Shown: positions 1 to 10,590 of the stretch, in pieces | Position numbering within the stretch: the first letter of the stretch is position 1 | How the letters are laid out: each line of letters begins with the position of its first letter | Assembly (NCBI GenBank): GCA_963682175.1 | Contig: OY821791.1 | Span: 25,781,826-25,845,825 of the forward strand | DNA from: Triglochin maritima | Lineage: Eukaryota > Streptophyta > Magnoliopsida > Alismatales > Juncaginaceae | Length of the DNA: 64,000 nt | Direction: 5' to 3' | Notes under the pieces: model-generated | The model's database searches: none | The model's input: the letters and a program-made list of their open reading frames with translations, nothing else | What the model was told of the DNA's origin: nothing | Program-made: the position numbers and the translations under genes

Positions 1-1918
1 ATTCTAGGCTCCGCTGGGACCCACAACGAAGATTGAATCCTGTGATGAAGGAAGCTATCCAAAAGGAGGTTCGTAAGTGCTTGGATCATGGTATAATATA
101 TCCTATTTCTAATAGTTCATGAGTGAGTCTTGACCATGTAGTTCCCAAGAAGTCAGACATGACAGTTGTTGAGAATGAGCAAAATGAGCTTATACCAACA
201 AGCAAGCTCAATGTGGCAACGCGGAAAGATCATTTCCCATTGCCATTCATGTAGAAGATGTTATAGAGGTTAGCTGGATATGAGTACTATTGTTTCTTGA
301 TGGATACTCCTACTACAACCAAATTCCCATCACCCCCGAGGATCAAGAAAAAACCACAATTACATGTCCCTTTGGCACGTTCGCTTACCGTTGCATGCCC
401 TTTGGGTTATGTAACGCGCCGACAACGTTTTAAAGGTGTATTATTAGTATCTTCTCCGATATGGTGGAGCGTTTCATTGAGATTTTCATGGACGACTTCT
501 CCATATTTGGCACTTCCTACGATGAGTGCCTTCATCACTTGAGTCTTGTTCTCAAGCGATGCCGTGAGAAGAACCTCACTCTTAATTGGGAAAAATTTCA
601 CTTCATGGTAAACCGGGGGATCGTACTTGGACACGTCGTCTCAAGTAGGGGAATTGAGGTCGATCTCGCCAAATTGGGTCTTATTTCTAATCTCCCATTG
701 CCCCGTAATGTGAAGGATATCCGTGACTTTCTGGGGCATGTTGGATTCTATCGACAGTTCATTCAGGATTTTAGTAAAATTTCTCGACCTCACACCGCTT
801 TGTTGGCTAAGGATGCCAATTTTGAGTTTACACTGGATTGCCACCATTCTTTTTTGACCTTGAAGAAAGTGCTGACTTCGGCTCCCATAACCAAGGCACC
901 GGTGTGGACCGAACCCTTCGAGTTGATGTGTGATGCATCTGACTTTGTTGTGGGAGCAGTGCTTGGGCAACCATAGGATAAATTATCTCACGTGATGTAC
1001 TATGCCAGTAGAACACTTAATGATACCCAACTGAACTACACTGTGACCGAGAAAGAATTCTTAGCAATCATATTCACTTTGTAGAAATTCTGGTCGTACT
1101 TGGTTGTCCCCCACGTGATTATGTACTCCAATAATACAACCATCAAGCACCTCATGGTATAGAAAGATGCCACATCTCGATTCTTGAGATGGATCTTGTA
1201 GTTACAAGTATTCGATCTCGAGATTTGAGACAAAAAAGGTGTGAAAACGTTGTAGCGGACTACCTGTCTCGTCTTGAGATGACCAACCCACAATACCAAA
1301 TTATTAATGATGAATTTCCTGACGAGCAATTGTTCACAATCAAAAATAACCCATGGTTTGCTGACATCGTGAACTACCTCATGACCGAGCAACTTCCTGC
1401 GGGTTGATCAAAATTTGACCAAACCAAATTTAGATCTTATGTCAGATTCTTTCTCTAGGACGACCCCTAACCATTCAAATACTACTCTGACCAAATTTTC
1501 AGGTTGTGCGTCCGAAATATGAGTTCCAAAGTGTACTCCAATTTTGCCACCCTGAGGCAACTGGAGGACACTTTGGAGCAAAGAAAACTGCCACCAAGGT
1601 GCTCCAATCTAGATTTTACTGGCCTTCGCTTTTCAAAGATGCTTACGAATTTTGTGAGCAATGTGATAGGTGCAAGCACTTTGGCAAAATAAGTTGGCTA
1701 GATATGTTGCCCTTGCAAAATATCCTTGTCGTCGACATCTTCGATGTGTGGGGCATCGACTTTATTGGTCCTTTCCCGAATTCATTGACTATATGTCCAA
1801 GTGGGTAGAGGCTAACCCCACAAAGACCAATGATAACAAGCTGGTCACTAAATTCTTAAAGGACATTTTTGAGCAAATTTGGTACGCCTCGTACCCTAAT
1901 TAGCGATAGGGGCCTTCA
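1..1918 (+). pseudogene. Athila-type Ty3/gypsy pol remnant (RT, RNase H, start of integrase), element Q
   Basis: This is a degenerate polyprotein fragment of an Athila-lineage LTR retrotransposon and it runs in from the left edge. Recognisable blocks are RT (CFLDGYSYYNQIP near 290-330, MPFGLCNAP near 395-420, and the catalytic FMDD near 484-495, still intact), RNase H ([17 protein letters not shown] near 912-968, then YASRTLND), and integrase (CDRC near 1662, DVWGIDF near 1744, ISDRG near 1900). In-frame stops near 120, 254 and 974, and several frameshifts further on, make it non-coding. The longest surviving frame is 461-976. The same blocks occur intact in the gag-pol at 21282-26939, which supports the family call. 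The fragment ends abruptly where mitochondrial DNA begins. Confidence 0.9.
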
Positions 1919-2157
1919 GTCAAGTCATTCTCCTGTGGGTTAATCCGTGTGTTACGTTGAGCGGTTGATCCCTAGATACCTGTCTGACCCACTTCTGGGG
2001 CCCCGCCCCCTATACTATAATATGGACAAATCCGCTCATCTGGTTCATTCCCAGGATTCAATGGGATTTTCCCGAACAAGGAACCCTTTACCTTCTCTGA
2101 CTTGGCTCCTTCCTAAATTGAACAAGCAAGGTATTCCTATTCCACTTCAGATTTCTT

Positions 2158-2272
2158 CAGCAGGCTTGGTACCATGTCTCCCGAACAATTTCAGTACATA
2201 TGGCGCAAGACGATTCCACATATCGAGTTCGGAATGGGATCGGGTGTTTTCACGTTGAACCCTAGTGCCCAC
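2158..2272 (-). rRNA. rrn5: Mitochondrial 5S rRNA gene copy (rrn5) in the NUMT, non-functional here
   Basis: The reverse complement reads as plant mitochondrial 5S rRNA. It contains the stretches GTGAAAACACCCGATCCCAT and GCGCCATATGTACTGAAATT, and ends near GGGAGACATGGTACCAAGC. The copy looks close to full length, with changes at both terminal stems. In the nucleus it lacks its mitochondrial promoter and is expected to be inert. Identification rests on recall of the plant mitochondrial 5S sequence. The cytosolic 5S gene reads differently. Confidence 0.82.
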
Positions 2273-2485
2273 TTTGTCATGATTGGAGATTGATGAACAA
2301 GAAGGAAAATGGAAAAGTCGACACCAGCAAGCGCCACTCCTGCGCAATGAGTGTAGCCATTAGCCGAAGCAAGTGTTGCCAGCAACTGATAGCAGTGTTG
2401 CTTGTTAACGAAGGCGTGTAGGCGTTAGCCGAAGCACTCACTCGCAGAAGTCCCTTGCTTGTTGGGAGTACGTGCAGGTCACGAA

Positions 2486-3050
2486 GGATTCAATCCAGCC
2501 ACAGGTTCCCCTATGGCTACCTTGTTACGACTTCACCCCAGTCGCAGACCCCATCGTGGTATGCGCCAATAAGACGACCAAAAGCCTTTGTGGCCCCCGT
2601 GGTACACATAAGTCATGGTTCCTCCTTTGTCCGATGCTTCGGGTGAAACCTATTCCCAGGGTGTGACGGGCGGTGTGTACAGGGCCCGGGTACATATTCA
2701 CCGCGGCATGCTGATGCGCGATTACTAGCGATTCCAACTTCATGTTCCCGAGTTGCAGAGAACAATCCGAACTGAGGCAATCTTTCTGGATTCGCTCCGC
2801 CTTACAGCCTTACTTCCCATTGTCATTGCCATTGTAGCACGTGTGTGGCCCAGCCCATAAGGGCCATGCGGACTTGACGTCATCCCCACCTTCCTCCAGT
2901 ATATCACTGGTAGTCCCTCGTGAGTGCGGCACGTACCTTTTTCTTTCTTTCGGAGCGGGATGTAGTACTATGACCACTACGTACCACACCATCGGTCGCC
3001 GGAGTGCCGAGATCAAATGCTGGAACAAAGCGGTACCCACTTTTGCAATC
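2486..3050 (-). rRNA. rrn18: 3' fragment of the mitochondrial 18S rRNA gene (rrn18) in the NUMT
   Basis: The reverse complement is the last 560-570 bases of a small-subunit rRNA. It includes the universal primer region near 2664-2680 (plus strand TGACGGGCGGTGTGTACA), CGATTACTAGCGATTCCAAC near 2719-2738, and GACTTGACGTCATCCCCACC near 2871-2890. Variable stretches (GCCACAGGTTCCCC, TGTGGCCCAGCCCATAAGGG) fit plant mitochondrial 18S rather than chloroplast 16S. The gene is truncated at its 5' side by the NUMT junction near 3050. Confidence 0.88.
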
Positions 3051-3056
3051 ACTCTT

Positions 3057-3740
3057 TCTAAGCACTTATGAAGAAGTATTCAATCACCCACAAGTTTGCG
3101 ACCCCATATCATCTAGAAACTAGTGGGCAGGTTGAAGTGTCTAACCGTAAATTAAAACAAATCCTTGAGACCAAGTACAATGATTAGTTCCTTGCGGAAG
3201 GATTGGTCAACCATGTAGAATAACGCATTGTGGGCTTTCCGCACCGCGTATAAGACCAATTTGGGTATGTCCCTATATCGAGCAGTGTATGACAAGACTT
3301 GCCACCTACCCGTCCAGCTAGAGCATTGTGCTTTCTGGGCGATCAGGAACCTGAATATGGATCTTGATCAAGAAGGGGTGCAACGTAAACTCGACTTCGT
3401 GGAATTGGAAGAGCTATGCAATGATGCATATGAAAATGCCAAAATTCATAAGACCAAAGCCAAAATGTTTAACGGTCGCATGATTATGTGAAAGGTGTTT
3501 ATGGCTGGGTAGAAGGTGTTGCTCTACAACTCCCGGTTTCATCTGTTTGTGGGTAAGCTCCGTAATCGTTGGTCTGACCCGTAATCATATTCCCCATGAA
3601 GCGGTTGAGATCCTGAACCCAGGGAATGGGGATGTGTTCAAATTTAATGGACAACGCCTCAAACCTTACTTGGAGAAAGAACCAACTAAAGTGGAGGAGG
3701 TCATGCTCTTTCATGAACGTCCCTCGCACTCAACCATGTG
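3057..3740 (+). pseudogene. Athila integrase C-terminal remnant, element Q (continues after the NUMT)
   Basis: Integrase coding resumes with YSITHKFATPY and SGQVEVSNR, which holds the catalytic Glu region. It continues through [25 protein letters not shown] and LNMDLDQEGVQRKLDF to the C-terminal block with [20 protein letters not shown], ending near 3740. The order matches the intact gag-pol at 26270-26939. Frameshifts near 3180-3225 and stops near 3489-3510 break it. No chromodomain is present, as expected for Athila. Confidence 0.88.
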
Positions 3741-5440
3741 AATGGTTGAGATCATGTTTGTACATCTTTTGAAAAAAAAGAGGGGGAAAAAGAAAAACAT
3801 CTTGCCCCACAACATTGGTTACACTTATCAAAGTATAGAGCGTGTGCACTACGGGAGACGGGACGCTTCAGGGTTGTTTTATGCATTAAAGAGAATATTT
3901 GATTTGGTCAACTTCAGGACTCGCAAGGAAATCGAAAAACTTTTGCACTTTTTACGCACAAATCTGCATGTTTTGGGGGCTTCACCACACTTTTCTCATA
4001 CACATAACCCTACCCTATTTAAGGCACCATTTTCATTGCGTTTATTTCACTCCACTGATCCCAAACATAACCATTCACTTCCAAATTTTAATAGACGCCT
4101 TCGGCTCCAAACTCAGTGCCGGCTAACATTTTTGATCCACAGGTAATGGACCATAATCCACCAGTCATGGATCTCCTTGGCTATCTGGAGCTCAAATTCC
4201 TCCCGTGAGGTAAACACTCTTTCACCGTCTATTTAGATGTATTGGTAGATCGTTTACCCATTTCGTGTTTTCCTGGTGGTGTGGTGAGCACTTTAATGAT
4301 CTAAATTCCACCTTGTTGGTTGTTATTAGTTCTTTCTAATCATAAACTTTGCATCCTTAAATCATGATTCGGACCAATAATATGATAGGCTAAGCTTAAC
4401 ATACGCCACATAGACATTTCAGGCTTAGATTATATTTTCCATCCGCTAGTGGTGGATTGGTTGGCAGATTTGGAGCTATTCTTGCACTGATTGTTGGAGT
4501 TATCATCCTTGAGCGTATTCTGTTATTTAGTTACACATTTGGATGGAATCAAACTTTGCATTTATCATCACTGATTTAGGGACTCCTTTTGATGTTTGCA
4601 CTACCGAACTTCGGTGGACCCCTCTCCTTTATGGAGATGGGAGTAGGCATTCTGCCCACTCCATGGTAAATTCCTTTTACCGTTCCCTGACCGATGACAG
4701 TGAAGGCATGAAGTTCACCATCAACGGTAGTACTTATCCGTTCACCCCCTTTTGTTATTGCGGATATTACGGGGTTACCCTTTTTGGATTGTAAAGTCCT
4801 CCAGTGCCGCACATTGAACTTCTATCATTCAGTGATGGGTAGAGGGAACCCAATCAATCCTCACGGGAGAATGATCAACGCCCATCTATTTAAAAATGTG
4901 CATGTGGCTGCTCGTTGGTGAGTAAAAACATCTTGGGGTTAAGGCACCATTCCACTTTCTCTGTTGCCTGTCTGTATTTGGTCTATGTCCTAATGACCAG
5001 AGATCAACACTGCATTTGCAACGACCTCTTCAACACGCTGCAAAATGGTGCTGGAGAAGGCAGACAACTTTTACCCCTTCTTGTCACTCGTATTTGCATT
5101 CATTTCGACCCGTATTACACTCAAAACTTCATCGACTCATAAGGGGTCGCCATTGACATCGAGCAGATCACACCTGCATATAGTTGAGCATTCCCGACTC
5201 CTGGCAGGACCAAGACGATGACGAGGATGTTCGTGCTCATTCTTCTGATGGATCTGTTGACTCAAAGACACTTTGCGGTTACGACTTCGACACATTGTCA
5301 CTTGAGCAAAATGCAGTGCGTTGGAAGCAAAACCGTAAGATCTACAAGTTGTTGAAGAATCTGGAACCAGGGGGTTCTTCCTTGCAAGGGGCACCCACCC
5401 TCCTCTCGGCGTCGAAGGAGGTGACATGTATTGGTTAGGT
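3741..5440 (+). other. Region between pol and the 3' UTR of element Q; possible env-like ORF remnants
   Basis: Element Q has about 1.7 kb between integrase and the 3' region that is absent from E1, where the 3' region follows the pol stop directly. Athila elements often carry an env-like ORF here. Only short open stretches survive (4543-4794, 5184-5438, the latter acidic with QDQDDDEDVRAHSSDGS), and I recognise no domain in them. A TATA-like TATTTAAGG lies near 4016. The env-like reading rests on position only. Confidence 0.35.
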
Positions 5441-6754
5441 TGTGCATTTTAATCTTCGCATACAATGTGGACAATGCATGGCCTAAGTGTGGGGGGGGGG
5501 AGTTTTATCATATGTACATAGTCGAGTCTTTTTCCATTCTTTTGTTTTCTTTGTTTGTATTGTTAGGGTCATGTTAGTGTGCTGCATTTAATATTGATAT
5601 ATCTGCTTGCCACAATCCTTAGGTGACTCGTCTTCTTTTGCTTGCCTATTGCTTTAATTTTTTCATTTTTTTCAAAACCTTCATGTGTTTGCGAAAGAAT
5701 AATATTTTCTTGGTTTTGTGTGTGTTTAGAATGTGCAAAACCATTGAGAGGCAAAGAAAAAGGAAGCTCCGAAAATTGACTTGAACATGATGCATTAGGA
5801 TATCAAGTAGACCGACTTAATGTCTTATCTGGTCGTAAGGATACACCCCGATTTTCCTTTGGGGGAGAGTAATCATAGAGTATTAGTACTCAAATAAACA
5901 AAGAAGTCCACTCTGAACCTAGTGAGTCAAAGAATTAGTGTCTGTTAGTATAAGAAAGTTTGTCGCAGTCAAGGACCCTTAAACTCCTATTGTGAAACCT
6001 TAGGTGTAGGGGTTTTGGTTCATGTGTAGATAAGAAATAATAATTAAGTATGATATTCTCTCTTCTTGCACGACTCTTATTACTTGGGAAATTAAGTCCG
6101 AGGGGGCTTACTGCCTGGTTCTTTCGAGTCATCTGACTTGGGATGCACCGACCAAAATCCTGTGACACGGGTGGTAGGGATCGTCCTATGTGGAGATTTG
6201 GGGGAAGGTGTACGTGATAGTGTAAGTCCACAGGCAGTGATGTACGAAACCTGACGCTAAGAGACTTAAACACTAGCTAGTTTAAAAAATGAAAAAAAGA
6301 AGAAAAAATGTACAAATAAGAACCTTAATAAGCTTTACACGTTGTTTCACTTGAGGATGTTAAGGTTTCCGATGTCTTTCACTTAAGTCCTTAATTAACT
6401 TGCACGAATGGTTCACTGGGGTAGGTGTGTGGACTAGATACATATAGAGAGTTGACTCGTAGGATTACCGTGTCCAATGATCGACATAAGTAGGTCCGAC
6501 GAGTCGAGTTGGTAGGTTGAATAATGCATCAATATTCGGATTTTGTGGGTATATCCACTGAAAACCCTCAGGAGACACCACTCCTCTTCCTTGGCGATAA
6601 GGGGGGTTTAATGACTTGTTGCACGTGCTAAGTGCAACCATGATTATTACGAAAGTGAGTTAGGATTTCCTTGTTTTTCGTATGTTTTTCCTTTCTTTCA
6701 TTTTTGTTTTTTTATGTTTTGCTCGGGACTAGTAAAAGGTAAGTATGGTGTATT
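5441..6754 (+). repeat. Athila 3' non-coding region of element Q
   Basis: This stretch aligns by eye with the 3' regions of E1 (19510-20330 and 27240-28515) and, inverted, with that of M (32140-33420). Shared landmarks are the G-run near 5491, TACATAGTCGAGTC, GCATTTAATATTGATATATC, the pair CACGGGTGGTAGGGATCG near 6158, and the run up to the LTR with TTTTGCTCGGGACTAG near 6717. The last bases before the LTR (AAAAGGTAAGTATGGTGTATT) sit where a polypurine tract should be but are eroded. Confidence 0.8.
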
Positions 6755-8256
6755 TGATTAGTAGCATATCATACATAGCATTCATGCTATATATCCATTA
6801 TTTTAGTTTAAATTTGTGGTACTCAAGCGTTTGTTGTAGTGTGTCAGGTGTTAGGTAATTAAGAAGAGAAAATAAAGCAAAAAGGACTTGAATGCAACAA
6901 GAATGGACTGAATTGAAGACTTCTGGACGTATTTGTAATGCACAAGGACCCAAGTGAAAACCTGGAGGGACTTGATTGTGAAGTGCAAATTCTTGTGACA
7001 CATGACTTGAACCAGATCAGTATTTCACCAATTAAAACCAAATCGGTTTGAGACAGTGGACCAGGGCTTCACCAAGCCAAACAACGAAACTTAACTACTG
7101 GACAAATTGGAGCCAGATCAGAGCATCCGGATCCAGCACTTGCGGATCCCTCTGATCCATTTGCTCTCGGATTTTGGTCGTGGGTCGGGTTATCGGGTCA
7201 GAGCATTCCAAGACTATCAGATTCGATTTAGAGTCGTCCAATTACACCCAGATTAATCCTGACCATGTATTACTCTATAAATACCATTGTAATCCCTCCT
7301 CTCCTCTTGTTCTTGCTTCCTCCATTAGTTTAGTTTTATTTTGCTTCTCATTAGTGTAAGAGGAGAAGGAGGAAAGCTTGTAACCTTTCATTTCAATCTA
7401 GTATTCTTGTTCTTTACATTGATGTTTTCTATTTGACACAATTTCCTTCATGTTTTTTTTTGCCTAATCTTGTTTTCTGAATTTTCCATTATGGTTTTGG
7501 GTTGTTTTTATGCTTTATTTAGTTTAGAGATAAGTAGGGAGTAGTTCATCTCCATTGCGGGGTGGAGAAGAAGGTGATGTGATTATGTGATGTATTAGGT
7601 GTGTGTGTTAATCTTAATCATCTGAACCTTACATGATTTCCATAACTATCTAATGGTATTTTCACTCTTATCTTTGATGTGTAATGCTCTTGAGTGATGC
7701 TTAGATTAGTGAGCCTATTTTATGGGGAATGATGATGTGAGGATAATGATGGAGTGGAAGAAGGAAACATGACATGTGAGAGCATGTGCTCTTGTTGGCC
7801 TAATCTTAATTGATGTCTTGTATGCTTTCATAATTAATTCTTATTTCATGTGGAGACATAATGGGGTTTGGTCTTTATGCATGAGCGCATTTAGTCTTAT
7901 TTTAATTATTGTCTTGTATGTTTTAATGATAATGTTTTATCTTATATCATGTGGAGGCAAAGTTGGATTTGGTTTTATGGAATTCATATATTACATGTTG
8001 TGATGAGCACAATTGAACACACACGTACACATATCTTCATTTCCGCATTCTTTCTCTACCCCCTAAGGGGTTTATTTTTAACGTTTGTTTTCTAGTTTCA
8101 TACGCATCGTAGTATAACTCCGACCTCATTTCTCTCTTCTTTTCCCATTCGAGTATTGTTGATTCCGGCTTGCACGTGCTCCTCGTGGATCCGATCCGTA
8201 TTTGCCGCGTCTTCACCGACGTTGTGCACTTACGGTTATTTTAACTGAATCAATCA
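6755..8256 (+). repeat. 3' LTR of Athila element Q
   Basis: The LTR starts TGATTAGTAGCATATC directly after the 3' region and ends near CTGAATCAATCA after CACTTACGGTTATTT, the same kind of terminus as the other Athila LTRs here. TATAAATA is at 7276-7283. No PBS follows, so this is the downstream LTR. The middle differs strongly from the LTRs of E1, M and N, and it lacks the GACCGC palindromes, so Q belongs to a different Athila family. The partner LTR is outside the window, so no target duplication can be tested. Confidence 0.78.
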
Positions 8257-8969
8257 AAAGACACTGTTATGACATAGATATGGAAGAAGATGATGTTAAA
8301 GAATCTTGCGAGGATCAAGATGACACCAAGGTGAAATTTCCCTTATATTATTTCCATGTTTTTGTATGTTAACTATTGTTGGCTTGTTAAACTTAACTAA
8401 CTGGCTTAATTAGTGCAAATGATGGTTGTGGAGTTTTATAAAACAAATCTGAATATGATATTGAAAGTATGAAAATGAATGTTGCATTTTATTTGTGATT
8501 GATCTCAGAATGATATTTCATAATAATTTGATATTGAAAGTTAATTCTGGTATTGGAGTCATTTATGGTATGAAATTCTCAGTTGCATGTTTTATTTGAG
8601 GTCAACAAATGTTGGCTTTGAGATAAGATTGATGATAAAATGAGTGATTGGTCATTTTATATAACTTGTGTGTGGACAATTGATATTGTGATCTTAATTG
8701 AAACTGTACTGTGGATTTGAGTGAAGTTTTTGTGCTGATTTGAATGTTTCTCCAACCCATGCAGCGAATTTCAATGTTTCATGCCCATCACAACATTTTG
8801 ATGTTAATATCCAAACTTCGTTGTTGATCGTAGTGTTATTTGTGCTCAATTTGAATTTGAAGTTGGAATTTTGTTCTTATGTTCTTTGTGATTTTCTGAA
8901 TGGATTGTAAGCTTTCAGTCACTATAGCAAGTTCCTTGGTACTAATTGTAAGCAAATAACGATTCTACA
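8257..8969. other. Unassigned AT-rich stretch between element Q and the copia element
   Basis: No long ORF or recognised domain. It holds one copy of a 0.1 kb repeat (8475-8577). An ATG-started stretch at 8281-8331 reads MEEDDVKESCEDQDDTK and ends at AAG|GTGAAA, which looks like a first coding exon with a donor site, but no continuation was found. It may be host DNA into which Q and the copia element inserted. Confidence 0.4.
8475..8577. repeat. 0.1 kb repeat, left copy (partner at 56271-56374)
   Basis: By eye about 93% identical to 56271-56374, in the same orientation, with one single-base gap. Shared blocks include TTTATTTGTGATTGATCTCA and TTGAAAGTTAATTCTGGTAT. The two copies are 48 kb apart and lie just outside the retrotransposon nest. 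In the right copy, similarity starts exactly at the end of the N LTR. Confidence 0.8.
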
Positions 8970-9332
8970 TGTTCAGGAGTACCTTTCTTGGAGAGAACCT
9001 GTGGCAGCGGAAGGAAGATCGGAGGTCACCTTACGGAATCCTTCTCACCAGTCGGTCTCCTACTCTCTTGGAGAAGGAGCGCGAGTCCACAACCCAAGAG
9101 TCCACGGAATGAGCTTGGTGGAGGTGGAGGGACGAAATGGGAGAGAATAGGAGGTGGCGGCTAGGTTAGGGTGGAGGCTACGGTTTTGCACATGAGATCA
9201 ATCTATTCAAAGGGAGGCTCCCCTCCTTATATAGACGGCTCCACCCTAAACCCTAAATGAGTTGTCCAATAGGGACGCGCCATGTGTCAGTGCTTTGGGC
9301 AAATTGCTTATTAATCCCTGATTAATCCAATA
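8970..9332 (-). repeat. 3' LTR of the copia element
   Basis: On the minus strand it begins TATTGGATTAATCAGGG right after a purine-rich GCAAGTGGGAGAT tract. Copia LTRs here usually start TGTTGG, so one base is probably mutated. It ends GGTACTCCTGAACA at 8970. TATATAAGGAGGGGAG (minus strand, near 9217-9232) is a plausible TATA region. Length is about 363 bp, usual for copia. Confidence 0.65.
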
Positions 9333-10590
9333 TCTCCCACTTGCACAACAACACGATAACAACATGTCATCTGCTTTTGTGTCCCCGACACATATGCATA
9401 TATCCCTGATACATACAATCACACAATGGCAATATGTCACCTCTCTATGTGTCCCTGACACACACGTATACATCCCTGATATATACAACTATTCCTCTCT
9501 CCAAGAACGCATCCACAATACGCAAGTCTCCGATCATGTATCCCCGATACAAGATCATCTATGTCCCTGACACATGCACTCTTCCGATCATATGGACAAA
9601 TGGGTCGTGCGACCGGTGATGTACCTGCAATTTGGAGTCTCAAACTAGAAACCTTACTAGAAGGCCAGAATGACAACATCCTCAAAAACCAATAAATAAG
9701 CAGTCAAATGCACATCACAGTTCCCCAGGTTTACTCAGAAACTCACTTGACACGAACGGTATCTCGATCCCTCGGAGAGAATACCTTCTTGTCCTCAAGG
9801 TACTTGCTACTTTATCCAATACAGTTGGGCCCAGCAAATACTTTTAGTGCAGTCGAGTCAAACCTTTCCCTTCGCCCCAGACCACCATTACACTCAGAGT
9901 TGACTCCTTTCCCGAAGATGCCTCTTTAGACCGAATCTCTCATGGTCATAGATAACATCCCAAAGTAGCCACATCAAGTCTTTGCTTCATGGTGTCGTCG
10001 AAGGTCACTGAGGGCAACTAAATGACAATCAAGTCTTGGACTCACACAGTGAAGGAGCAGGGATCCATCCTTTCACTTCCAAATGGTCGCTCAGCACATG
10101 TTGTATGACAAACATGCTATGGTGGATCATACTGCACACAACAGTATGTCTGTCTCTCAACACCATACAAGTCTTAGTCCAGTCGTACCCCCTCTGCGCC
10201 TGACCCGAGCTTCATCATTGTCGCCTTAACACCATACAAGTGTCACCTGGCGCCACATGTGATGCTCGCACTTGGCTTCTATAGGTCACATGAATCGTGG
10301 GAACATTCATGTCAATCCTCACCAACATAGAGGATCTCATCTTGATTCCTAATCAAGGCGATTGTCCTATCATGAACTACTCTGGATCTATCATACAAGA
10401 TCTCTTCATGATCAGTCTCATCTTTGCTCGCTATCAAAAGCGCCAGAGGCGAATGCTCGTGTGAGTAAGCATTCTTCAGCCTATTGACAGAATAATATTT
10501 TATGCTAGAACAACTACATCAACCAAACAGATATAGTTGAAAGGAAAAACACAATCACTCATAAAAAAGGAAGTTAGACATGCCAATACA
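9333..10590 (-). other. Long 3' non-coding region of the copia element with short palindromes
   Basis: About 1.25 kb separates the RNase H stop from the polypurine tract, which is long for copia. No convincing ORF. Between 9379 and 9576 there are six near-palindromes of the form TGTRTCCCYGAYACA (near 9379, 9399, 9449, 9467, 9538 and 9560). Confidence 0.6.

Larger units (their letters stand above)
1919..3056. other. Nuclear insertion of mitochondrial DNA (NUMT) inside Athila integrase
   Basis: About 1.14 kb of non-transposon DNA interrupts the integrase core of element Q. It carries antisense copies of the mitochondrial 5S rRNA gene and the 3' end of the mitochondrial 18S rRNA gene, in the order and orientation usual for plant mtDNA (rrn18 followed by rrn5). 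The remaining parts (1919-2157 and 2273-2485) have no match I recognise and are probably mitochondrial spacer. On the left the integrase frame stops just after ISDRG. On the right it resumes near the motif MKKYSITHK. About 30 bases of integrase are missing between them. Boundaries are uncertain by roughly 5 bases. Confidence 0.85.

Noticed and set aside
2486..3050. Chloroplast or bacterial 16S rRNA
   Set aside because: Variable stretches fit plant mitochondrial 18S, and mitochondrial 5S lies next to it in the usual mitochondrial order.
9361..9576. CRISPR-like array
   Set aside because: Units are short, variable and irregularly spaced, in a plant retrotransposon. They are better described as palindromes.
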